A DNA stretch of 64,000 nucleotides, from contig OY761822.1 in assembly GCA_963664945.1 (NCBI GenBank), forward strand, positions 2,666,001 to 2,730,000, in the 5' to 3' direction. Made by a program: the position numbers and the translations under genes. This document shows positions 52,294 through 61,601 of this stretch, one piece after another (within the stretch, counting starts at the first letter, position 1; each line of letters opens with the position of its first letter). Origin of the DNA: UBA6522 sp963664945 (GTDB lineage Bacteria; Pseudomonadota; Gammaproteobacteria; Steroidobacterales; Rariloculaceae). The notes below the pieces were generated by a model. That model was not told where the DNA came from, ran no database searches, and saw only the letters and a program-made list of their open reading frames with translations.

Positions 52294-53769
52294 TCAGTTC
52301 GCTTCGACAAAGATCGGGTTGGAGTAGAACCACAGATCGGTCCAGGGATCTTCTCCGCGCGTATCCTCCTCAGGCTCAAGTTCGCTGGTATTGGTGCCTC
52401 GGACTCGAAGGTAAAGGCTGCCGCTGACATCGTCCAGACGCTCGGTCATGGAGATGAACTCGCCGTCGCGGGTCCAGTCGCCTTCTTCGAATCGGCGGAC
52501 AATTCGCGTGGTGGGGTTCTTGTCCTGGCTCCTGTCGGGCACCGGGCCGGCGATGTTCCCGGCGATCAGGTCCACACGACGGACGCTCGGGCTGTCGCCG
52601 TGGGGATTCTGTGCCGCCGGATCGCGCAGCCGAATCATCACCACGATGCTCTCACCCGGCTCGAATTGCAGCGTTCCGCCGATATCTGCCACGTTGCCGC
52701 CCGTGGTGGCCGCGTTCACGTAGAGTTCGGACACAAGGCCGCCGGTTGCGACGAATATGCGGCCGGACCGGAGCGCTTCCAGAATATCGGCGTAGTTGTC
52801 CCGCGAGTAGACAAAGGTCTTTGAATATTCACCCGGCCAGAAGTCCGGGCCGCCGTCGCTCCAGTGCCGGTGCGAGTCCGAATTGGCGGTAATCCACCAC
52901 CGTCGGCCCTCGCCCAGCATGGAATCCCAGAGGCCGCCCAGGGTCGAGGTCATCGGGTCAAATCCGCCACGGGTACGAATCCCGCTGTATTGCCCGCGCG
53001 TTCCTCCTTGTCGCAGAGAACCGTCGCGGATGACGGAGATTGCCTGGTGGCCCGGCGAACCTACCATCCCGATCGCCACTTCTGGCGCGGTATCGTTCCA
53101 ATCGCGAAATTTCTCCGGCGTGTAGCGGCCGTAGGGCGCGCCGCTCATGGCGGTTCTGGAAGGATGGTTGGCGATGACGACCGGTTTTTCCGGAAGCGAA
53201 TCCAGCGCCAGCAATGCTTCGAGCATTCGAGTCGCGGTGTCGCTGTCGGGATCCGACGGACCGGCGTTTCGCCGGTCGAAACGCGATTCGAACTCGTAAA
53301 GCCGCTGGGCCTCGTCGTGGGTGTGAGGGAATATGACGCTGGCGTGATCGCCGGCGGGGGCATTCAACTCCAGGCCGTAGTAGTGGATCACTTCCGGGAC
53401 GACTTCGCGCGCGACCTGGAGGTTCGGGTAGGCTTCATCAAGGTACAGTTTGCTGTGCAGGCGTCCGCCGTGGTCGGTGGTGACCATCCAGGTCAGCCCG
53501 TAGTGCTTCGCCATCAGCGCATTCAGGGCGATGGGGTAGACGCCGTGTGCACCGATCCGGGGTTCCGGAGGGTCGGACTCCTGGTCCCACAGGACGCTGT
53601 AGCGGGAGTGCACGTGATGGTCGCCGGCGAGCCAGCGCATGGCAGGTTCCTCGACGGCCGGCGCCGGACCGCCGCACCCGGCAATCGCCAGGCACGCCGC
53701 CCCGGCAAGCATTGCCGCGGCGGCGTTCAGTTCCCGTACTTGCTCGGGACACCTGCGCACGTCCTGCAT
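52294..53769 (-). CDS. PHP-domain phosphoesterase-like lipoprotein
   Basis: A 491-residue protein with a lipobox (LAGAACLAIAGCGG) that should anchor it to a membrane. The metal-binding PHP motifs are GDHHVHSRYSV near residue 49, VTTDHGG, HYYGLELNAP, VIANHPSR and TANSDSH. A C-terminal beta domain of about 120 residues follows (VRRVDLIAG onward). Similar proteins are often annotated DUF3604 or CehA-like. A phosphoester or other substrate in the periplasm is inferred. GGGAGAA lies upstream of the ATG. Confidence 0.82.
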   Translation of the reverse strand: MQDVRRCPEQVRELNAAAAMLAGAACLAIAGCGGPAPAVEEPAMRWLAGDHHVHSRYSVLWDQESDPPEPRIGAHGVYPIALNALMAKHYGLTWMVTTDHGGRLHSKLYLDEAYPNLQVAREVVPEVIHYYGLELNAPAGDHASVIFPHTHDEAQRLYEFESRFDRRNAGPSDPDSDTATRMLEALLALDSLPEKPVVIANHPSRTAMSGAPYGRYTPEKFRDWNDTAPEVAIGMVGSPGHQAISVIRDGSLRQGGTRGQYSGIRTRGGFDPMTSTLGGLWDSMLGEGRRWWITANSDSHRHWSDGGPDFWPGEYSKTFVYSRDNYADILEALRSGRIFVATGGLVSELYVNAATTGGNVADIGGTLQFEPGESIVVMIRLRDPAAQNPHGDSPSVRRVDLIAGNIAGPVPDRSQDKNPTTRIVRRFEEGDWTRDGEFISMTERLDDVSGSLYLRVRGTNTSELEPEEDTRGEDPWTDLWFYSNPIFVEAN

Positions 53770-53845
53770 GAGTGTTCTCCCTGGGCGGCAAGATTTTTCA
53801 TTATGCGATGTCGAATCGGTTGTTCCTAGTGATTAAGCAATCTGT

Positions 53846-53967
53846 CAGCAATTCCCGCCAAGCGCCGAGAGACCCGACAATCGCCTCCAGGATCACGCCC
53901 CAATGGCGAATTTCGCCGTTTATTCGGGCCAAGACGGATGAGCGAGCGTTGTTAGCGGGAATTGCTG
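53846..53967. repeat. Inverted repeat in the PHP-DLH intergenic gap
   Basis: A 13-base perfect inverted repeat (cagcaattcccgc at 53846-53858 and its complement at 53955-53967) brackets about 96 bases. Both arms adjoin gcaatctgt, which occurs as a direct copy on each side (53837 and 53968). It might be a small mobile element or a remnant. The rest of 53770-54114 is without a gene apart from the Shine-Dalgarno AGGAGG of the next gene. Confidence 0.55.
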
Positions 53968-54114
53968 GCAATCTGTTACGCAATTGTCATTTGGTTCAAG
54001 CACTAACAGCGCCGGTACATGCGGTATGATCCGAGAAGCCGTTGCTTGCCGGCTTATGCCGGTTTTGCAGAGAACTAAAGAGAATGTTGCGTGCACTTTC
54101 AGGAGGGATAACCC

Positions 54115-54996
54115 ATGGCACAGGAAATCGACCAACGAATCTTTGACCTCTACGACGAGTACTGCCACGGATACATGGATCGCCGGGAATTCATGAACAA
54201 GGCGGCGGCGATCACGATCGGCGGCGTTTCCGCGCTCTGGATGGCTCAGGCGCTGATGCCGCGGTATGCAGAGGCACAGACAATATCCTTCACCGACGAG
54301 CGCATGAGGGGGCTCTACGTGGAATACCCGTCCCCGGGAGGGACCTCCGGGATGATGCGTGGCTATCTCGTGCAACCGGCCGGCGAGGGACCCTTTCCCT
54401 CGGTCATCATCTTCCACGAGAACCGGGGCCTGAACCCCTACGTCGAGGACGTCGCCCGGCGCGCCGCTGTGGCCGGCTTTCTCGCGCTGGCGCCGGACGG
54501 GCTGTCGCCGGTGGGCGGTTATCCGGGCAACGACGACGACGGGCGCGTATTGCAGCGCGGACTCGATCCGGCCGAACTGAGCCAGGACATGGTCAACAGC
54601 GCGCGCTACCTGCAGTCGCACGAGCTTTCCACCGGCCGCCTCGGGGCCACGGGGTTCTGCTGGGGCGGCGGCATGACGAATCGGTTGGCCGTTGCACTGG
54701 GCGAAGATCTGCATGCCGGCGTGCCGTTCTACGGCGCCGCGCCCGCGACCGAGGACGTCTCGAGCATTCAAGCGGCGATGATGATCCAGTACGCCGAAAA
54801 CGATGACCGCATCAATGCCATGTGGCCCGATTTCGAGGCGGCGATGCAGGCGGCCGGCGTGGACTACCGGATGCATACCTACGCGGGCACCAATCACGGT
54901 TTCCACAACAACTCCACCCCGCGCTACAACGAGGAAGCGGCGGATCTGGCGTGGAGCCGAACGATCGAGTTCTTCACCGAGCACCTGACGGGATAG
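54115..54996 (+). CDS. Dienelactone hydrolase family protein, exported
   Basis: A 293-residue protein. The N terminus (CHGYMDRREFMNKAAAITIG and a following hydrophobic stretch to AEAQ) is a Tat-like signal. The catalytic parts match dienelactone hydrolases: IIFHENRGLNPY (Glu), GATGFCWGGGM (Cys nucleophile), YAENDDRIN (Asp) and GTNHGFHN (His). AGGAGGGATAACCC precedes the ATG, a very strong site. Hydrolysis of a lactone or ester in the periplasm is likely. An MBL-fold gene follows after 78 bases. Confidence 0.93.
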   Translation: MAQEIDQRIFDLYDEYCHGYMDRREFMNKAAAITIGGVSALWMAQALMPRYAEAQTISFTDERMRGLYVEYPSPGGTSGMMRGYLVQPAGEGPFPSVIIFHENRGLNPYVEDVARRAAVAGFLALAPDGLSPVGGYPGNDDDGRVLQRGLDPAELSQDMVNSARYLQSHELSTGRLGATGFCWGGGMTNRLAVALGEDLHAGVPFYGAAPATEDVSSIQAAMMIQYAENDDRINAMWPDFEAAMQAAGVDYRMHTYAGTNHGFHNNSTPRYNEEAADLAWSRTIEFFTEHLTG

Positions 54997-55074
54997 CGGA
55001 ACCGGTTTCCAGCCCGTGGGGATGACTCGACGGGTATCGGTTGCCGGGGTCGCGGCCAGCGGAGCACGGAGTCC

Positions 55075-56583
55075 GTGAACCGCCTGACCCCGGGGCTTTG
55101 CCTGTTCGTTCTGGCCGGCGGGCTCGGGCTTGCTGTCGATGCCCAGACAATCGATCCGTTCAACGCGGTTGCCGACGAAATCGAATCCGTCAGGATCGAG
55201 GCGTCCGTGCAGCGCTACGAACCCGGGCAGAGCGTGGTTGCGGGCGCTCTGCCCATGCACACGTCCGATTACGGGGTCGTCACCGTATGGGACCCCGCCA
55301 GCGGGCGTGCCCACGAGGCCTGGGATATGCGGGTCTTCTATCCTGTTCCTGCGGCGCTGGAGTTTTCCTTCACCTACAACGAGACCGTTGGCTACAAGCG
55401 TGGCGCGGACGGGTTCCTGTCGCAGCCGGATGTGCCCATGGAATCCGCACGCATCGGCGCCAGCCAGAAGGAACTCTGGCTCTCGAATCCGGGAATCCTG
55501 CTTGCGTACGGCGAGGCGGGGGATAGTCGGGAGATTGGCACTGACGAACGCCCCCTTGAGGAACGGCACGTACGGTTTGCGGAAACCGACTGGTCCGTTC
55601 GAATCGATCGGGACACGGCTTTGCCGGTTTCGGTCAGTGTCGTGGAGAACGATCCGCACAAGGGCCGCATCGAGAACCGAATCGAGTTCGGCGACTGGCG
55701 GCAGGTTGACGGCATACCGTTTCCCTTTCGGCTCGAGCAGTCCACCGGCGGGCGGTTGGTGCGCAGGGAGATTCGCCGTTCGATCCGCATCAACCCCGAG
55801 GATGCGGAATTGCTGCTGACGTTTGCGGCTGAAGACCTCCCGCCGGGCGACAGCGGGTTGCACCGCTGGGGCTGGGAGATGTCGCATATCTTCATGAAGC
55901 GCGCCGGCGGCGGTGGGCCTGTCGACCGGCCTCAGATTGATAATGTCACTCTTGAGATGATCGGCGACGGCGTGTTCCTGGTGCCGGGCACCCATAACGG
56001 CCTCGTCATCGTCGGCCCCGACGGGCTGGCGCTGGTCGACGCGCCGTGGTACCCGGAGCGATCCGGGACGTTGCTGGCGACGCTGGCCGAGCGGTGGCCG
56101 GATCGCCCGGTCAGGTACCTGATCCTGAGTCACCACCATATCGATCACACGGGCGGGTTGCGGCCGGTCGTGGAGTCGGGCGCCGCTGTTGTCACCAGCG
56201 GGAAGAACGCGCCCTACTTTCGGGAAATTTTCGAAAGCACCATGGACCGGAGCGTCAGGATGGTGGAGGTCGGCGAATCCGCCGACCTGCCTGACACTGG
56301 GCGCGGCATACGGGTCTACGAGGTCGTTACCGGCCATGCCGAAGGCATGATCGCGGCCTTCGTTCCCGACGAGAAACTGTTGTTCAATGCCGACCTGTTC
56401 TCGCCGAATCGGCCGCTGCAGTTCAGCCTCTGGTTCGACGAACTCATGAACGCCATCGATTTTCATGGCATCGACGTCGAGAAGCATGTGGGCGGGCACG
56501 GTTTGGGCGTCGCGGCGCATCCGGTCGATACGTCCGGACATTCCATGCAGGTCCGGAGGCTTGCCGGGTCGTCATCGGATTAG
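55075..56583 (+). CDS. MBL-fold metallo-hydrolase, exported
   Basis: A 502-residue protein with a signal peptide (LCLFVLAGGLGLAVDAQ). The first 280 residues form an unknown mostly beta domain; then comes a metallo-beta-lactamase fold with LILSHHHIDHTGGL (metal motif HHHxDH), GHAEGMIAAFVPDEKLLFNADLF and VGGHGLG. GTG start. The substrate is not evident. The context (DLH, FAH and DUF6152 genes) suggests an envelope-located degradation pathway. Confidence 0.9.
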   Translation: MNRLTPGLCLFVLAGGLGLAVDAQTIDPFNAVADEIESVRIEASVQRYEPGQSVVAGALPMHTSDYGVVTVWDPASGRAHEAWDMRVFYPVPAALEFSFTYNETVGYKRGADGFLSQPDVPMESARIGASQKELWLSNPGILLAYGEAGDSREIGTDERPLEERHVRFAETDWSVRIDRDTALPVSVSVVENDPHKGRIENRIEFGDWRQVDGIPFPFRLEQSTGGRLVRREIRRSIRINPEDAELLLTFAAEDLPPGDSGLHRWGWEMSHIFMKRAGGGGPVDRPQIDNVTLEMIGDGVFLVPGTHNGLVIVGPDGLALVDAPWYPERSGTLLATLAERWPDRPVRYLILSHHHIDHTGGLRPVVESGAAVVTSGKNAPYFREIFESTMDRSVRMVEVGESADLPDTGRGIRVYEVVTGHAEGMIAAFVPDEKLLFNADLFSPNRPLQFSLWFDELMNAIDFHGIDVEKHVGGHGLGVAAHPVDTSGHSMQVRRLAGSSSD

Positions 56584-56626
56584 TCGAGCCGCGCCGCGGG
56601 CCCCGGGGCGCACGAACCGGCACAGC

Positions 56627-57694
56627 TCAGAGGACCTGACAGCCGTAGGTCTGGATACTGGCTCCCACCAGCGCCACCCAGTGGCGGTCGTAGACCGCCG
56701 GCTCGGAAAAGGTGGCGGGGTCGGTGACGGTCAACCGGTAGTCGAGGCGCGTCTGGTCCGCGCTGACGGTGAATCGTTCCTCGAACGTGACCGCCTGGCT
56801 CTGGGGTGTGCCGCTGTTGTCCAGCCACGGCCAGTTCACACGTGTTGTGCCGACCGCCAGCGTCTCCTCGTCCCATCGACCGACGGAAAACCCCAGTGAT
56901 GAAGGAGCAACATCGTCGGGAGCAAGGGTGGCGTCCATGTGGATGACGCGATCGATATCGTAGAGTTCCGACCTCAGCCTGATCCGCTCGCCCTCGTCCA
57001 CAAACTCGAACGGATGAGGATTCATCATGAGTCTCGGCATGCCCTCGGGCTCGCACCGGGTTGCGAAGTTGTCGTATGGATCCCAGTCCGCGCGAGCGGC
57101 GATCGCCGCCTCGGTGTAGGGCTCCGAACGCCACGCGCCGAAGATTGCCTGGGACCAGATACTCGCACGTTCCGCCTCGCTCTCCTGGAAGTAATAGCTG
57201 TGCTGGAGGCGAATGTATCGGTTCCAGTCTTCGGCGGGCGGGCTCCAGACGCGGAAGATTCCCCGGTTCTCTGCGAGGCCGTCCACAAGGGTATCCACGC
57301 GCGACGGTCCGGCAGCAGGCTCGAGATCGTTCGACCAGAAAGGCTCGACCGCCCCCAGCAGCAACTCGCTTCCATCGGGGAGCATTACGTTTGTGGCAAG
57401 CAGGTCCCCCGGGCCCTGGGCCGATTCAAGGCCGGCGAGCGTCAACCGTTGACCGACTTGCAATGTCTCGCGAGACAGCCCGCTCGTGCCGAGAAAATCG
57501 ATGCGCCAGGTCATGGCCTCGCCGGCTTCGGTGACGGTCTCGAGCATGACCGCGGTATGTGGATTTCCCCAGCGCATTCGGACCACTTCTCCCTGGAGTT
57601 CGCGCAAATCCCCGGTGTAGTGGGCGCGGGAGTGGTGGGCTGAGGCCGCAGGGGCAAGGAAAATCACTCCTGCCATGACCAATACGATTTTCAT
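56627..57694 (-). CDS. DUF6152 family exported protein, paralogue 1
   Basis: A 355-residue protein with a signal peptide (KIVLVMAGVIFLAPAASAHHS). It has an N-terminal beta-rich domain (GEVVRMRWGNPHTAVMLE), a middle helical part with the name-like GIFRVWSPP, a late VGRWDEETLAVGTTRVNWPW and the C-terminal ERFTVSADQTRLDYRLTVTD. The same architecture is found in 61602-62657. Function unknown. It converges on the MBL gene and is divergent from the FAH gene. Confidence 0.85.
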   Translation of the reverse strand: MKIVLVMAGVIFLAPAASAHHSRAHYTGDLRELQGEVVRMRWGNPHTAVMLETVTEAGEAMTWRIDFLGTSGLSRETLQVGQRLTLAGLESAQGPGDLLATNVMLPDGSELLLGAVEPFWSNDLEPAAGPSRVDTLVDGLAENRGIFRVWSPPAEDWNRYIRLQHSYYFQESEAERASIWSQAIFGAWRSEPYTEAAIAARADWDPYDNFATRCEPEGMPRLMMNPHPFEFVDEGERIRLRSELYDIDRVIHMDATLAPDDVAPSSLGFSVGRWDEETLAVGTTRVNWPWLDNSGTPQSQAVTFEERFTVSADQTRLDYRLTVTDPATFSEPAVYDRHWVALVGASIQTYGCQVL

Positions 57695-57875
57695 GCGTTT
57701 CCCATTCTTGTATTCGAAGTATTAATTCCGTGAATTCGCTGCCTGAGAGTATCATTTTGAGAATCGATAAGCAGTTGCCCATAATGAACAGGACATCGTC
57801 CGTCCCGACGAACGAAGCAACGCTCAGGCACGCGCAATTGCGGGACACCACCGGTAATTCCAACGGAGAAACCCA

Positions 57876-58928
57876 ATGAGAAAGACAGTCATTCCGGCGC
57901 TTGTCGTGTTGATACCTTCGCTTGCCTTCGCGCAGGACGCGGTGCCCTACAAACTCGGCACGTTCGAGAGCGGCGGTGAAGCTTGGCTTGGCCTCGTGCT
58001 CGACGATTCCCTCGTGGTCAATATTGCCGAGGCGAGTGCCGCGCTAGGCGATGACGGGCCCGACATTCCGACGGACATGACGGCGCTCATCGTGGCCTAC
58101 GATGAACTTGCGCGCCGGCTGCGCGCCATCGCGGCGGCGGCTGCGGCGGAGCCGGGTGCGGCTTATGTCAGCAACCGAAGCGATGTCCGGGTGCGTCCGC
58201 CCATCAGGCCCCACATCATCTACAACGCGGCAGCCAATTACGCGCTGCATGCCGCGGAGATGGCCGGGCAGCCCGGCGAAATCATCGAGGGACCCATCCC
58301 CGATCCTATTCCGGGAATCTGGGAGCGGACGCCGGACGACCGACGCCAGAACCCCTATGTCTTCCTGAAGATGGCGAACACGATCATCGCCGACGGCGAG
58401 GCGATCCGAATGCCGCCCAGCCGGCCGAACCTGGACTGGGAGTGCGAACTGGCGGTGGTGGTTGGCAAGCCGGCGAGCCGCGTGGCAGTGGAGGATGCAG
58501 CAGACTACATTTTCGGGTATACGCTCGAGAACGACGTTTCTGATCGCGGCAGCCGTGGCGATGGCCGAATGGGCACGGATTGGTTCCTGCAGAAGAACCA
58601 CGACACGTTCGCCCCGCTGGGTCCGTTCATCGTGCCCAAGGAATTCGTGCCGGAGCCGTTGAACCTGAGGCAGACGCTGACGTTGAGCGGTACCGTCATG
58701 CAGGACTCCAATACCGGCAACATGACGCACGACATCTACGACATGCTGAGCTACGTGTCCCACATTGCCACGATGCAACCCGGCGACATTTACGCCATGG
58801 GCAGCCCGTCGGGCGTGGGTACGGCACGTGAGACGCCGATCTACATGCAGCCCGGTGACACGGCCGTTTGCGCCATCGAGGGCATTGGGACTCTGACCAA
58901 TCCCGTCGTCGGGCCTGAGTCCGAGTAG
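57876..58928 (+). CDS. Fumarylacetoacetate hydrolase family protein with signal peptide
   Basis: A 350-residue FAH-superfamily hydrolase. The N terminus (KTVIPALVVLIPSLAFAQ) is a clear signal peptide, which is unusual since FAH enzymes are normally cytosolic. The core has IIYNAAANYALHAAEM, LDWECELAVVVGKPA (metal Glu), IFGYTLENDVSDRG, and SPSGVGTARETPIYMQPGDT. It probably cleaves a C-C bond of a keto acid, or has another role in the periplasm. A 181-base gap with AT-rich sequence precedes it, shared with the divergent DUF6152 gene. Confidence 0.88.
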   Translation: MRKTVIPALVVLIPSLAFAQDAVPYKLGTFESGGEAWLGLVLDDSLVVNIAEASAALGDDGPDIPTDMTALIVAYDELARRLRAIAAAAAAEPGAAYVSNRSDVRVRPPIRPHIIYNAAANYALHAAEMAGQPGEIIEGPIPDPIPGIWERTPDDRRQNPYVFLKMANTIIADGEAIRMPPSRPNLDWECELAVVVGKPASRVAVEDAADYIFGYTLENDVSDRGSRGDGRMGTDWFLQKNHDTFAPLGPFIVPKEFVPEPLNLRQTLTLSGTVMQDSNTGNMTHDIYDMLSYVSHIATMQPGDIYAMGSPSGVGTARETPIYMQPGDTAVCAIEGIGTLTNPVVGPESE

Positions 58929-58964
58929 CGTTCGCGCAGCCCTCTCGGCGAGCGCAGTCGGGGC

Positions 58965-59261
58965 TTATCCTCCCGCGATCGCCCCGACGATGAGAAAGGG
59001 CTCCGCACCGGACGCGACGGCGTCCGGCAGCGGCGCCGTCGGCGGATCGTGGGTGATGTCTTCTTTGCACGCGAAGAACCGCACCAACGGACGTTGTCTC
59101 TGGGTAACGTGATCGCGAATGGTGCCGCGCAACATCGGGTATCGGGTCTCCAGGGCGTCCAGGATCGAGGCCCGCGTGACTTCGCCGTCCACCGTGAGCG
59201 CCACCTCTCCCTCGACGCCGGCCAGGGTCCTCAGGTGAAAGGGGATCTCGACGCGGATCAT
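58965..59261 (-). CDS. MoaD/ThiS-like ubiquitin-fold protein
   Basis: A 98-residue beta-grasp protein. VEIPFHLRTLAGVEGEVALTV and ILDALETRYPMLRGTIRDH follow the MoaD pattern, and the C terminus ends in AIAGG, a Gly-Gly tail of the type that E1-like enzymes adenylate. The start overlaps the stop of the Asp-box gene as ATGA. It forms a unit with a ThiF-like E1 two genes upstream. It could be a sulfur carrier or a protein modifier. Confidence 0.87.
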   Translation of the reverse strand: MIRVEIPFHLRTLAGVEGEVALTVDGEVTRASILDALETRYPMLRGTIRDHVTQRQRPLVRFFACKEDITHDPPTAPLPDAVASGAEPFLIVGAIAGG

Positions 59262-60460
59262 GGCAAGGTCTGCACCTCCACCGACAGCACGCTGGGCAAA
59301 TTCCGCATGATCGGGGACCAGTGGTCTCCGCCGTCCGGCGAAACGTATACCTGCCCGCCGGTGGTCCCGAAATAGATGCCGCAGGAGTCGAGGGTGTCAA
59401 CGGCCATCGCGTCCCGAAGCACGTTTACATAGCAGTCCTTCTGGGGCAGTCCATTGGTCAGCGCTTCCCACTCATTGCCGCCTGTCCGGCTCCGGTAAAC
59501 GCGCAGCTTCCCTTCGGGCGGGTAGTGCAGAGAGTCGCTCTCAATGGGCACGACGTAGACCGTTTCGGGCTCGTGCGCGTGGACTTCGATGGGAAAACCG
59601 AAGTCGCTCGGCAGGTTGCCGCTGATCTCGTACCAGTTGGCGCCGGCGTCGTCGCTGCGCATCACGTCCCAGTGCTTCTGCATGAACAGGCGGTCGGGAT
59701 TGGAGGGGTGCATCGCCAGCCGGTGTACGCAATGGCCGATCTCCGCAGCCGGATCGGGCATGAAACTGGAGCTCAGGCCGCGGTTGATCGGCGTCCAGGT
59801 CTTGCCGCCGTCCACGGTGCGGAACGAGCCCGCCGCGGAGATCGCAACGTAGATCCGTCCGGGATCCGCCGGGTCGAGCAGGATGGTGTGCAGGCACATT
59901 CCGCCCGCTCCCGGCGACCACGCGGCCCCCGTCTCGTGTCCGCGCAAACCCGCGAGTTCGTGCCAGGTCTGGCCCCCGTCCGTGGTCCGAAACAGGGCGG
60001 CGTCTTCAACGCCCGCGTAGACCGTATCGGGATCGGCCAGCGAGGGTTCCAGGTGCCAGACGCGCGCGAACTCCCACGGATGCTGGGTGCCGTCGTACCA
60101 CTGGTGGGTGGTCAGGGGCTTGCCGGTTTCCTCGGAGGTGTCGTAAACGAACATGTTGCTCTTGCCCTGGGGCATCGGCTCACCGTCCTCGGAGCCGGGG
60201 GGCGATTCCGGCAACTTCGGGCCCGATCCGGGTTGTTCCCATGTGGCTCCGCCGTCATTCGAGCGCTGAATGACCTGACCGAACCAATCGCTGGTCTGGG
60301 ACGCGTAAATGCGGTCGGGGTCCGCCGGCGAGCCCTTGACGTGGTATATCTCCCAGCCGGCGAAATGCGGGCCGGATACGGACCAGTCTTCGCGTGTACC
60401 GTCCGCTGTGAGGATAAAGGCTCCCTTTTTCGTACCCACGAGGACTCGGATTGCAGCCAT
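59258..60460 (-). CDS. Asp-box (BNR) beta-propeller protein
   Basis: A 400-residue predicted propeller without signal peptide. At least five Asp boxes are visible (SNDGGATWEQ, TTDGGQTWHE, TVDGGKTWTP, SDDAGANWYE, SPDGGDHWSP), as in WD40/YVTN/BNR-like proteins. It starts VLVGTKKGAFILTADG. There is no catalytic set of a true sialidase that I can see. Its place between a ThiF-like E1 and a MoaD-like protein suggests that it is the partner or target of the conjugation module. Confidence 0.85.
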   Translation of the reverse strand: MAAIRVLVGTKKGAFILTADGTREDWSVSGPHFAGWEIYHVKGSPADPDRIYASQTSDWFGQVIQRSNDGGATWEQPGSGPKLPESPPGSEDGEPMPQGKSNMFVYDTSEETGKPLTTHQWYDGTQHPWEFARVWHLEPSLADPDTVYAGVEDAALFRTTDGGQTWHELAGLRGHETGAAWSPGAGGMCLHTILLDPADPGRIYVAISAAGSFRTVDGGKTWTPINRGLSSSFMPDPAAEIGHCVHRLAMHPSNPDRLFMQKHWDVMRSDDAGANWYEISGNLPSDFGFPIEVHAHEPETVYVVPIESDSLHYPPEGKLRVYRSRTGGNEWEALTNGLPQKDCYVNVLRDAMAVDTLDSCGIYFGTTGGQVYVSPDGGDHWSPIMRNLPSVLSVEVQTLP

Positions 60461-60486
60461 ATCGATCTCCGTTTGAGTGGCTCGAT

Positions 60487-61584
60487 TCAGATACCCACGT
60501 ACTTCGCGTACACGCTGCGCGCCACGCTCGGTTCCGCCGTGCCATGCACGATGGCGCGGCCGTCCGGGAACAGGCTAAGGGTATAGGCGTTGCCGCCATC
60601 GCTGATGTTGGCGCGGAGCATATACCGGTTGGCGACCACGTCGCCATGCTCGAGCAAGCGTGCCGAAACACGGTCCAGGTCAAGCCCTCCCGGGCTTTGC
60701 CTGTGCGTGAGCTGCACGGCGTCCCGGCCGCAGAGTGTCGTCGCCCCGGATCCCAATCTGCCGTCCAGGTAGTCGAATCGGCCGTGCTTGCAGCACGGAC
60801 AGTCGCCGCGTTCGTATGCGCTTGCGGCCTTGAGTTGCATGAAGGTGTTCGTCCACAGATCGATGTTGAGCAAGGTCCGGCAGACTCGGTCGAAGTTGCC
60901 CGTGAGCACCTTGAGCGTCTCGGCCACCTGAAAGCTTGCAACGGCCGAAACGGCGGAAGCCAGCACGCCCACCGTGTCGCAGGTCGGCGTCGTGCCGGGC
61001 GGCGGCGCTTCCTCGAACAGGCAGCGCAGGCACGGCGTTGCCAGGTTGCCTCCGGCAAGCTGTTCCCAGGGTGCGTCTCCGCCGGAGGTGTGGGGCAGGA
61101 TGGCGAAGGCCGCGCCGACTGTACCGACTGCGCCTCCGTAGATGTAGGGAAGGCCGTGCCTGACCGCGTAATCGTTGGCGAGGTAACGTGTTTCGAAGTT
61201 GTCCAGCCCGTCTACAAGCAGGTCGGCGCCGAACGCATGCCGGGCGATATTGCCATGGTTGAGGTCGTCGATGATCGCCGTTACACGGACGGCGGAATTG
61301 ATCCCGGCCAGCCGGCGCCGGGCGGCTTGCGCCTTGGGGATGGCGTCGGCAACATCCTGTTCGTCGAACAGGACCTGTCGCTGCAGATTCGTGATCTCGA
61401 CGAAATCCCGGTCGATGACGATCAGATGGCCGACGCCGGCGCGAGCGAGAAGTTCGGCGGCCATGCTGCCGAGCGCTCCGCAACCGAGAATGCATACGGC
61501 CGATCCGCCCAGCCGTCGCTGCCCCGCCTCGCCGAAGCCGGGAAGCAGCGCCTGGCGGTGGTAGCGGGACAGGTCGTCACTCAT
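60487..61584 (-). CDS. ThiF/MoeB-like adenylyltransferase (E1-like)
   Basis: A 365-residue enzyme. The nucleotide motif VCILGCGALGSMAAELLARA, DRDFVEITNLQRQVLF, the Zn ligands CLRC and CPCC, and the region EEAPPPGTTPTCDTVGVLA (active-site Cys candidate) match MoeB/ThiF. There is no rhodanese domain, but an unfamiliar C-terminal part of about 90 residues. The ATG at 61584 (MSDDLSRYHRQ) fits the family; a TTG 33 bases earlier is possible. It should activate the C-terminal glycine of the MoaD-like protein encoded two genes downstream. Confidence 0.9.
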   Translation of the reverse strand: MSDDLSRYHRQALLPGFGEAGQRRLGGSAVCILGCGALGSMAAELLARAGVGHLIVIDRDFVEITNLQRQVLFDEQDVADAIPKAQAARRRLAGINSAVRVTAIIDDLNHGNIARHAFGADLLVDGLDNFETRYLANDYAVRHGLPYIYGGAVGTVGAAFAILPHTSGGDAPWEQLAGGNLATPCLRCLFEEAPPPGTTPTCDTVGVLASAVSAVASFQVAETLKVLTGNFDRVCRTLLNIDLWTNTFMQLKAASAYERGDCPCCKHGRFDYLDGRLGSGATTLCGRDAVQLTHRQSPGGLDLDRVSARLLEHGDVVANRYMLRANISDGGNAYTLSLFPDGRAIVHGTAEPSVARSVYAKYVGI

Positions 61585-61601
61585 GTCTTGCGCGGATGCG
61601 C

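Noticed and set aside
53920..56541. 873-residue open frame on the minus strand over the DLH and MBL genes
   Set aside because: It is antisense to two clear enzymes, has no family motif and is an effect of GC-rich codon bias.
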